Below are positions 1 to 7,200 of a stretch of DNA of 8,901 nucleotides, piece by piece (positions within the stretch are counted from its first letter, which is position 1; the number at the start of each line of letters is the position of its first letter). Source of the stretch: Candidatus Altarchaeales archaeon (lineage in GTDB: Archaea > Altiarchaeota > Altiarchaeia > IMC4 > SCGC-AAA252-I15); contig WJJK01000004.1 of NCBI GenBank assembly GCA_014729705.1, positions 1-8,901 of the forward strand, written 5' to 3'. Both the position numbers and the translations under genes were made by a program. Under the pieces are notes generated by a model. That model was not told where the DNA came from, made no database searches, and was given only the letters and a program-made list of their open reading frames with translations.

Positions 1-66
1 CAGTATTACTTAGAAGAGATACCTTCATGCAGCACACCCCCAGGACCCGCTGACTTAGGAGGACAG
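1..66 (+). other. Gene junction upstream of gene 1: end of a previous gene or N-terminal extension of gene 1
   Basis: Two readings compete. In the frame of positions 3-53 the sequence is open from the window edge to a TGA at 51-53, followed 3 bases later by an AGGAGG and then the ATG at 67. That is a textbook tight junction between two genes of an operon and would make 3-53 the last 16 codons of an upstream gene. However, the frame of gene 1 is also open all the way to the left edge (22 codons, no stop), so gene 1 could be longer at its N-terminus. I favour the junction reading because of the strong ribosome site, but the evidence in the window does not settle it. Confidence 0.4.
57..62 (+). 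promoter_or_regulatory. Ribosome binding site for gene 1
   Basis: AGGAGG, a full match to the core Shine-Dalgarno sequence, lies 4 bases before the ATG at 67. The spacing is slightly short but workable. It is the strongest such site in the window and is the main reason for starting gene 1 at 67 although the frame stays open upstream. Confidence 0.6.
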
Positions 67-2556
67 ATGGTAGTCCTAAGTAGCGGAGGCACTTCTAGGA
101 GACTTACGTGGCCCTATGAACTTGTAGATACCACTCTATATGGAGATGACCGTGATTACCAGGTAGCTAAGTTCCCTATCCTTAATCAAAAGGGTGAGCT
201 TGCTCAATCCTCAGACATTACAGTTTCTGTGGGTATGCCTATAGTATCAGGCACGACTAAGATTCTAAGTTACGGGACATCGAGCACGATTCTTAGTAGC
301 ATGGGTACTGACTGGACAGGAGTACAAGACGGAGATATCCTCATACTACAAGTAGAGAACTACCTGGATAACACGCTTATCTATGCTATTTCTAGTGTAG
401 ATGCTCTTGCGGGCACTATCACTGTCCCAAGTGTGATCCCTCAGATGCAGGCTACTTTCTCCTACCGTATCGTAAGATTCACAACTGTTAGTGATGCTGT
501 AGAGGATGTACGTCCATTACTGGGCCACGTCCGCGTGAATTTCTTACCCCCTGCCGGGTCTATCGTGCGTTTTAACTATTACTACACGTCATATCGACGT
601 AACTACCTTATGGTGCCCGATGAAGAAGAGCAACCAGATCCTTTCTGGAGCTATGGTGGTACGCAGTATACGTACGATACTTACTACGGAGCGTATGATC
701 GATATACGATGCTCTCAGACGGAGGGGACCGCAGCAGTCCGAGAGATTCTTTTTGGCCTTGGAGTAAGCTAAAGAAAATAGGGTATAGATATCGTGCATT
801 CACGCTTTCTAACACTCCTACTTTTAACTCTGAAACTTTGTCCTTGAATGAGTCAGAAAAACAGGGACTTCGCGCTTCTTTGGGACAATACGGCAGCAAA
901 CTTAATGAATTCGATTTGATGTTTAGTCCTGAATTCCTCACGGATACGGATAAGAATGTCATTTTGAATGATAAGTATTTGCAGAAGAATCTACCTGCTG
1001 TGACGGAGCTACAGCCTGGAGTACCCCCTTTCGTTAAGACACACACAGACGATGGACACTACAAGCTGTCATACCATGCGGACGAGACGGATACCTATGA
1101 TGCAAATCTAGAGGGAGGCCAGGATTTAGCAGGTTCCTTTACGATTATAGATCCGGACAACTCAGGTATCATTGATTACAACAACGTCTGTGAGTTTGAG
1201 GATAAGAAAAATATACAGCTATACGCTGATTTAAAGTTAGTAGAGCAGGATAACGGGGGGTACGACGCTACGCTAAGCTCCATTTGCGATGCTGGTGAAG
1301 CGATACCATTCCGGACTACAATGATCGAGCAGTATTATCCAAACCGTGAACTGAGGCTTACGGATTACCTTGATTTCATAAATCAGGTTCCTACGGAGTA
1401 TAAGACCGGCAGCATCAAAGTTTTGGTAGAGTCTGCTATTGTTAAAAGCCGCACTACTAATTTCCTTGCGCTCCGGGTAGGGGATACGTTCACAGTTAAG
1501 GATGTACCTTTCCAGGAAGATGGAAGTACTGTCTATAAAGATCTAGAGTATGTGCTTGTAGAGGTTATAGATGTACAGACGGGTAAATTCCATAAGCCAT
1601 TTGAAGGGCCCAGCGGAGAGTATAATTTCGATCTCGTTCGGATGTCTACGCTGGCCGTTGATGTAATGCTCAACGAAGTAAACAGGGCTCTTATCCTTAA
1701 TGGTAAGATAGGATACACATACGGCATACCAGAAAGTGTTTTACAGCATTTCCCGGGGTATGGCGATACGGGGACAAACTATGTTTTGAATTTCCCAGAT
1801 CCTGACCCGGACCCATACCCTCGGAATCCAGACAACCCTTGGATATCTAATCCAACAGGTATCGAGACGTATCCTATAACCCCTTTCGTTATTGATGGGA
1901 ATACGACACAGACTAACAGGACTATAGGGTTTACGGGCCTAGTAAGTACCTCCCAGATAATAGATGCCGACGGTAACTCATATGGCTATACGGGATACGC
2001 AACAGGTTTAACTGGCCCAAGCGGGGCTTTGGATTTAGGTATCACTGGACCTGTAACAGATGTGAACCCCAGAATACAGACTGATGACGATATCTATCAG
2101 GTACCGGCAGGGAGCACAGGGATCTACACTTCTTACAGTGAAGCAGAGTATCGGGTTCAGTGGCGTAATTGGGACCAGGATCTGATGATCGTCACGTTTA
2201 GTGTGGGAGAAACAGGCGTTATCGTAGAGGATCCATTTACCCTTTTAGATGATGTAGGAGAGGGTATAAAGCGGTACTACTGGAATGTGAGCACAGGGTC
2301 TATAGAAGAAAAACTCTTCCACGGAGCCGTTTTGGAGACTTCAGAAGAGGTTATTGCTAGTGTGGCAGCTGCAAGCTACCCTAATGGCTTAATCCTCCTT
2401 ACTCAGGATCAGGTAGATGCGTTGAACGCAGGAACAAATCCTGCAACGTACAACCTGACGGATGCAAACTATCAGTTGAATAGGCGCATCGTAAGAGAGC
2501 TCTTACAGGATAACTCGGTGAGAATCACCGAGATCCAGGAGTTCATAGCCTTATAA
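67..2556 (+). CDS. Large phage virion structural protein, probably tail or baseplate
   Basis: The 829-residue product is not matched to a named family; its role is inferred from composition and context. There is no signal peptide or membrane segment. Residues about 62-140 resemble a small phage beta-module (GTDW, then DGD, ending SYRIVRF) that recurs more clearly in gene 4. Residues 171-213 are very aromatic, with 12 tyrosines. Residues 362-373 look like an EF-hand calcium loop, with Asn instead of the usual acidic last residue. A Pro/Asp-rich linker at 577-596 separates a long N-terminal part from a C-terminal part that begins with repeated Thr-Gly motifs (621-662) and ends in a helical stretch with many charged residues. 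The gene ends with tandem stops TAA TAG. It leads a tight co-directional cluster of structural-type genes, which supports a virion role. Baseplate, neck or fibre-attachment protein are all possible. The coding call is secure; function is tentative and the start could lie upstream. Confidence 0.9.
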   Translation: MVVLSSGGTSRRLTWPYELVDTTLYGDDRDYQVAKFPILNQKGELAQSSDITVSVGMPIVSGTTKILSYGTSSTILSSMGTDWTGVQDGDILILQVENYLDNTLIYAISSVDALAGTITVPSVIPQMQATFSYRIVRFTTVSDAVEDVRPLLGHVRVNFLPPAGSIVRFNYYYTSYRRNYLMVPDEEEQPDPFWSYGGTQYTYDTYYGAYDRYTMLSDGGDRSSPRDSFWPWSKLKKIGYRYRAFTLSNTPTFNSETLSLNESEKQGLRASLGQYGSKLNEFDLMFSPEFLTDTDKNVILNDKYLQKNLPAVTELQPGVPPFVKTHTDDGHYKLSYHADETDTYDANLEGGQDLAGSFTIIDPDNSGIIDYNNVCEFEDKKNIQLYADLKLVEQDNGGYDATLSSICDAGEAIPFRTTMIEQYYPNRELRLTDYLDFINQVPTEYKTGSIKVLVESAIVKSRTTNFLALRVGDTFTVKDVPFQEDGSTVYKDLEYVLVEVIDVQTGKFHKPFEGPSGEYNFDLVRMSTLAVDVMLNEVNRALILNGKIGYTYGIPESVLQHFPGYGDTGTNYVLNFPDPDPDPYPRNPDNPWISNPTGIETYPITPFVIDGNTTQTNRTIGFTGLVSTSQIIDADGNSYGYTGYATGLTGPSGALDLGITGPVTDVNPRIQTDDDIYQVPAGSTGIYTSYSEAEYRVQWRNWDQDLMIVTFSVGETGVIVEDPFTLLDDVGEGIKRYYWNVSTGSIEEKLFHGAVLETSEEVIASVAAASYPNGLILLTQDQVDALNAGTNPATYNLTDANYQLNRRIVRELLQDNSVRITEIQEFIAL

Positions 2557-2638
2557 TAGCAAAATAATCTATTAATAGTTTGGATATAAGTGAGAGGTGT
2601 CGCTTAATCCATATCAAAATTCGACAAAGGACCTTCTA
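2557..2638 (+). other. AT-rich intergenic gap between genes 1 and 2
   Basis: This is the only appreciable gap inside the cluster. It contains a 10-base perfect palindrome, CTATTAATAG, at 2569-2578. A TATAAT at 2552-2557 overlaps the stop of gene 1, but I see no convincing -35 element 16-18 bases upstream and no extended -10. An in-frame GTG at 2597 could lengthen gene 2 by 14 residues, which would shorten the gap to 40 bases. The gap may hold a late promoter or simply be a leader; the sequence alone does not decide. Confidence 0.5.
2626..2631 (+). promoter_or_regulatory. Ribosome binding site deciding the start of gene 2
   Basis: AAAGGA lies 7 bases before the ATG at 2639, an optimal distance. 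The alternative GTG at 2597 has only a GAGAG directly abutting it, too close to serve well. This favours the shorter 192-residue form of gene 2. Confidence 0.65.
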
Positions 2639-3217
2639 ATGGGTTTCTTCTCGGAAAGAATTAGTAAAATACGACAGACATTTCGGGTGGCTGGAGTCGT
2701 CCGTGAGCAGGAAGAAACTCCTTCCTTAAAAGGTAAGATTTTTCTTAAAGCTTATGAGGGTGATAAGCTCGTGTATGAGTATGAGAGCCCGAATGTAATC
2801 GTAAATACGGCTTCAGTGCTCATAGCACGTCTTCTTAAAGACAGCTCGGAACCTACAGCGGGCATATCTTATTTAGCAGTAGGGAGCGGTAATAACTCCT
2901 GGGATAAGTTTGATCCACCAGCACCCACAACATCCCAGACAAGACTCGAGAACGAGTTCTACCGCAAGGCTGTCGACTACAAAACTTTTGTGCATCCGGA
3001 AACGGGTGAGCCTACTACGTCTCAGACTAACATCGTTGATTACTCCACCTCGTTTTCAGAGGCACAGGCTGTTGGCCCAATCGTGGAGATGTCCCTTTTT
3101 GGGGGAGATGCCACGGCGGAGCTCAATACGGGTACGATGGTAAACTGGCGTACTTTCCCGGTTGTGAATAAGACAGCCTCTATGACGCTGACTGTAATAT
3201 TTAGGATCACTTCTTAA
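2639..3217 (+). CDS. Small beta-rich phage structural protein, tail/baseplate/fibre-associated type
   Basis: The product is 192 residues from the ATG at 2639, chosen for its well-spaced AAAGGA site; a GTG at 2597 would add 14 residues. The order of motifs is one I associate with small tailed-phage virion proteins: an early beta segment with a short basic N-terminus, then PNVIVNTASVLIARLL at about 51-66, ISYLAVGSG at 76-84, and TRLENEFYRKAV at 101-112, closing with alternating hydrophobic strands to the C-terminus (TASMTLTVIFRITS). The 'N-x-V-V-N-x-G', 'Y-x-A-V-G-S-G' and 'L-x-N-E-x-x-R' pattern is seen in phage proteins usually labelled tail fibre or structural; this is family knowledge recalled, not a search result. 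No signal peptide or membrane segment. Its TAA stop abuts the ATG of the next gene, so translation of the two is probably coupled. It most likely binds the neighbouring large baseplate or fibre proteins. Confidence 0.85.
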   Translation: MGFFSERISKIRQTFRVAGVVREQEETPSLKGKIFLKAYEGDKLVYEYESPNVIVNTASVLIARLLKDSSEPTAGISYLAVGSGNNSWDKFDPPAPTTSQTRLENEFYRKAVDYKTFVHPETGEPTTSQTNIVDYSTSFSEAQAVGPIVEMSLFGGDATAELNTGTMVNWRTFPVVNKTASMTLTVIFRITS

Positions 3218-4213
3218 ATGAAGCATTTGATTAAAAAGGTGTCCGCATCAAGAGCGAATATCATCACTCACTTCAAAGTGGGTGATGATACGTTAAATGT
3301 AGTCCAACGCGATGGATGTATCCGCGGAGTACTTAATGGATATGAGATCTTCAGCACTCCACATGTTAAAGAAGCAGGGACTACATTTGGGTACTTTTTA
3401 GAGAACCTGTTGTCGAACCTTGTATCTAACAAGAAACCGACACAGGTTATAATCTTTAGGAAGTCTCCTCAGAGTGACCCGGAAAAGTCATATATGCGTA
3501 AAGTAGTGCCAGACCTGAAACACGCCGTAGGTCCTAAAAAAGTGTGCCTAAAAAGGATGCCCGTAGATGCAAGTGAGATACGGGAGACACTTTTGCCAGA
3601 TTTTAAAGTAGAGAAGACTCTGAATTATGATTGCATGGCACATAATCTGAAAGTGTTCGGTAAAAAAACCGCATCACTGTGCGGGGGGTTAACTCGAGTA
3701 AAAGACGACGCCATCATGTTAACCCGCAAACGTCTCGTTCAGTCTATGTGGGGGTCAGATAAGGTTCAAAAGATCCTAGATGATATAAAGGATGATGTAC
3801 ACTCTGATGAGCGCTTTAAGAAAATAGCTCTATATAATCAGGTCATGCAGAAAGCTTTGGGTCGCCTTGAGTACAAGATGAAAACTCAAAAGTTTTCTTC
3901 AGACATAGAAGAAAAGCGTATGGTCAGTGATGTACTGATACCTACAATAATTGAGAACTACGACAATCTAAAAGGTGTTATAGGGGCTACAGTAGGTGCT
4001 GTCACCCCATTAGTTTATATAGATGATGCTTTCAAGAAGCACACTAGCTATCCAGCAAAGTTTTTCTTGTCTCAGGAGCTCCTAGACGCTTTGAAGCAAG
4101 ACTATGATGGTCTGGTGCGCTTTGCTGTTCAGATACCGAAAATTGAAGAAATGGTAATAGACCCGCTGGCCTTTATCAAACTCAGGTGTTTGAGTGAGAT
4201 GGTAAGCTCGTAG
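3218..4213 (+). CDS. Unrecognised basic, mainly helical phage protein
   Basis: I do not recognise this 331-residue protein. It is net basic (about 53 Lys/Arg against about 41 Asp/Glu by eye), with five cysteines at 34, 110, 139, 155 and 324, more than its neighbours. The first 80 residues look mixed alpha/beta, with strands around 24-44 and a helix at 56-70. Residues about 165-250 are mostly helix-forming and strongly charged. Residues 251-268 form a short Gly/Val/Ala-rich hydrophobic stretch that is too weak and short to call a membrane segment with confidence. The ATG directly follows the TAA of gene 2 (TAAATG); the nearest Shine-Dalgarno-like AGGA at 3203-3206 is 11 bases away, so re-initiation after gene 2 is likely. 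Composition differs from the Thr/Ser/Gly-rich virion proteins beside it. A tail-assembly chaperone, connector or minor virion protein would fit the context, but none is shown. Confidence 0.85.
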   Translation: MKHLIKKVSASRANIITHFKVGDDTLNVVQRDGCIRGVLNGYEIFSTPHVKEAGTTFGYFLENLLSNLVSNKKPTQVIIFRKSPQSDPEKSYMRKVVPDLKHAVGPKKVCLKRMPVDASEIRETLLPDFKVEKTLNYDCMAHNLKVFGKKTASLCGGLTRVKDDAIMLTRKRLVQSMWGSDKVQKILDDIKDDVHSDERFKKIALYNQVMQKALGRLEYKMKTQKFSSDIEEKRMVSDVLIPTIIENYDNLKGVIGATVGAVTPLVYIDDAFKKHTSYPAKFFLSQELLDALKQDYDGLVRFAVQIPKIEEMVIDPLAFIKLRCLSEMVSS

Positions 4214-4215
4214 GA
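4212..4215 (+). promoter_or_regulatory. Ribosome binding site for gene 4 overlapping the stop of gene 3
   Basis: AGGA shares two bases with the TAG stop of gene 3 (4211-4213) and sits 10 bases before the ATG at 4226. The overlap suggests that ribosomes finishing gene 3 help initiation of gene 4. The spacing is a little long, so the site is moderate. Confidence 0.45.
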
Positions 4216-4225
4216 TAAGAATAAT

Positions 4226-7200
4226 ATGGCAGATAATTTTAGCACAGAACAGAGTAGAGTTCTTACCGTTTCAGATCGCAGCCTAGATAATGTTGTGTTC
4301 TTGGACAACAGGCCCCCATTGTCTTCTGAGTGGAACCTCATCAATCAAATAGGTAATGATAAGGCTCAAAGAGAACTGCGCTTAGGCTATCCTTCTGGTT
4401 GGGTAAAAGTTGGAGACATCTTAGACGGTGTCGCAGAAACTAACGCATTATCCGGTCAAGTGGTCGCTAACTCGTCATATACTGCGAATACTTTCAAGCT
4501 CATATCACGTGATGATAATGTAGCTGTTGTAAACGGATGGCCCGTTCTTGTGCAAGGCACAAGTTCCTCAGACGACAACAATGTCATAACTCTTTCAAGC
4601 CCTGGTGGGCAGCTTTATGATTTTGTGTTCTTAGAGGTTTGGCGCAAGCTTGTTTCATACAATGATTCTTTGTATCCCTACGGTAATGTTACGCAGACGC
4701 CGTACACGAATAACGAGATCTATTATTCTGCTGTAGGAGCTGAGACAACTAAACGAGTTCAGATACAGTATCGTATCCGTTCCAAGTCAATTAATACGGT
4801 ACTTGACGCAGAGAGTGATGTTTTCAGCACGGTTGATATCTATCCTATCGGGGGGCGTACAACCGGGGAATATACGTTTAATACCTTCAAGCGCTATGGC
4901 TCTGACGATGCGGGTCTCTATATAGCTGGAGATGGTTCGTCTACTAGTCAGAGTGAGCTTGCAACGGTGGACGGGTATGTGTACGCCATCCCGATGTTTC
5001 TTGTCGCACGTAGAGTGCAGACCACATCCATATTTAACGCCACTCAGCTTCGTAACACTTATGTTACGAAGCAGCTTCAGAGTGACGGGTACAGATTAGA
5101 TAGACCAGATAGTAAACTAGCAGATGTAGTCTATGCAGATGACATAGTAGACTTTAGACATAAAATTCTCACATCAGGGAAAGAGCTCGAAGAGACTCTT
5201 GATAGAACCGTCGATAAGCTCGTGGCAGGAAATCTTACTACAGCCCTTAAGCGCAGTTATGACGCTGACGGGCAGGCCAGTTCTGCAGCTACAGGCGGTT
5301 CTTCCCTGATGAAAGTGGAGCGCGTCAACAGTACCGGTAGTGACAACATCCCGAACATCGGCACAGGCGACAGCTGGAGACGCGCTTACACCAATGCTGA
5401 GGTTACGTTGGATCACAACGTGATTGAGGTTCCTAAGAATAATGGGAGTCAGTGGGCTGCAGGCACTATCACGATTAGTTCATTTTTTAGTAAGAGCTAT
5501 GGAAGCATCGCGAGTGTTGATGGTGTTTATTCGGCGGGGGCTAAACCCCTCGGCGCACTTGTGACCGGTGTTACTTACAGTACGACTACTATTACGATAA
5601 ACCCAACCAGCAATTTAATAGGTACCGATAAGACGGTGTATATGGAGTTTACGTTCAAGTACGCCGCATCTGACAGCGGGTTTAAGGACGTACCTAAAGA
5701 GTTCCTGGAGTTCTCAAAAGGCACCTATTTGCCGATAGCGACGCATGATAATGATGTCCTTCTTCGATTCAATGATAGTCAAGAGTTGCTCGATTTTGGT
5801 TCGAATCCTGGTGTGCACGACCCGGGAGATACTTCCGTAAACGATGCCCTTCATTATGCAGGTGGAAATTACACTGAAGAAGTTAACATCGGGCATGATA
5901 TGGTGATCTACCGTACGTCTAATGGCAGCGCCAAAGTTACACTCAACTTAAGTAGCAGTAAGTTGAATGGGTACTACATACATGGAGTCAAATCGGTACA
6001 GCTCGCTTCTGGTGGAAATCCTCTGAACTTCTCAGTAACTCGGGCGATCACAGGAAGCACGGATACCATAACAAGTTATACAATCACAGTTGCCGGGTAC
6101 GCCAACACTAATCTAAAGATTGCGCTATACACAGGTAGCATCAATATAGGCACGATTTATTCTGCCGCGAATTCTTTCAAATTTTTTGAGCTGAATAAGC
6201 AGGGTCGGGGAATCATAGACACCTACGAAATGATAGATGTGCGCGTCACTGAAGGAACCCCCCTTGGTACGTATACCATCGATACGGGCGACAAGCCAAT
6301 TATTGCTTTTGCTACAAAAGCGCGGACAGATAGTGGGTATACTGTAGGAACACCGTTTGCCTTTAAAGAATCTGATGGTACTCTGGTGGAATTTACAAAC
6401 ACACTATTCAATCGAGATCTTCCTGTACTAGATAGCAGCGCGTACACAACGACGTTATTGCCAACAAGAGTAACGTTTAATGCCCCCGCTTCTAGCGGAA
6501 CCCTTAGGGTTCCAGTATTGGTGCACAGCTATGTGACGGCTGCAGAAACCCCATACAACTGCTTCTATAAGATGAATCCATATCAGGGTATTTTGTCGAG
6601 CACTTCGTCGTACTACGGTAAGTTCGTGCTCGAGGGTAAAGCAATAGTCACCACTTTGGGCTCAGGGGCAATTTCGAATTACTCGTACTCTACGGGGACC
6701 GCTACCTTCACAAGTGGTTCACGTGCAATAGCTGGTGTAGGAACTAAGTGGTCGAAACATATTAAAGCCGGGGACTATATCCGTGTGAGCGGAAAATCCC
6801 TGTATTTTCGTATCCTTACAGTGACGGATGACACAAATCTAGTACTCGCTGAGAACTTCCAGGGGTCTCTTACAGGTTCACTGAGCTATGAGATCGTAAG
6901 ATTAGATGTGCCACAGGATGGTATCTCTAATGTCATAGATAGAATGCCTACGTATTTTGTATCTGACTCCACGGGTAGCTATATCACTGACTATAGAGGT
7001 AAATCAGTAGAGATGTCTCTTGATGGTTATGACACGACACTACTGCTCACAAAACCAGCTATCAAGCGTCAGGATCCGATGGTCGCTCGAGTCAACGATT
7101 TCAAGATAGGCTCGGGCAGTAAGACTAATATCCGCGGGCGTTATGATTTTGTGCTTAGTGATAGCACGAATGAGGCATACAAACTGTCACCAGATGGAAA

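Noticed and set aside
684..1046. 120-codon open frame on the - strand inside gene 1
   Set aside because: Lies wholly within gene 1, has no convincing ribosome site, and its product looks like the antisense of a structural gene rather than a protein with a recognisable fold.
2910..3143. 77-codon + strand frame within gene 2
   Set aside because: Shifted frame inside a clear structural gene; Arg/Ser/Pro-rich shadow composition and no ribosome site.
3662..3684. A-run of seven followed by a CCGCA/TGCGG hairpin in gene 3, resembling a programmed frameshift site
   Set aside because: The run is phased as AAA AAA A in the reading frame, preceded by T, so it does not fit the canonical X-XXY-YYZ slip heptamer. 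The hairpin follows with no spacer, and the -1 and +1 frames end after about 32 and 8 codons.
5537..5549. GGGG/CCCC mini-hairpin in gene 4
   Set aside because: Only 4 bp of stem; expected by chance in this length of coding sequence.
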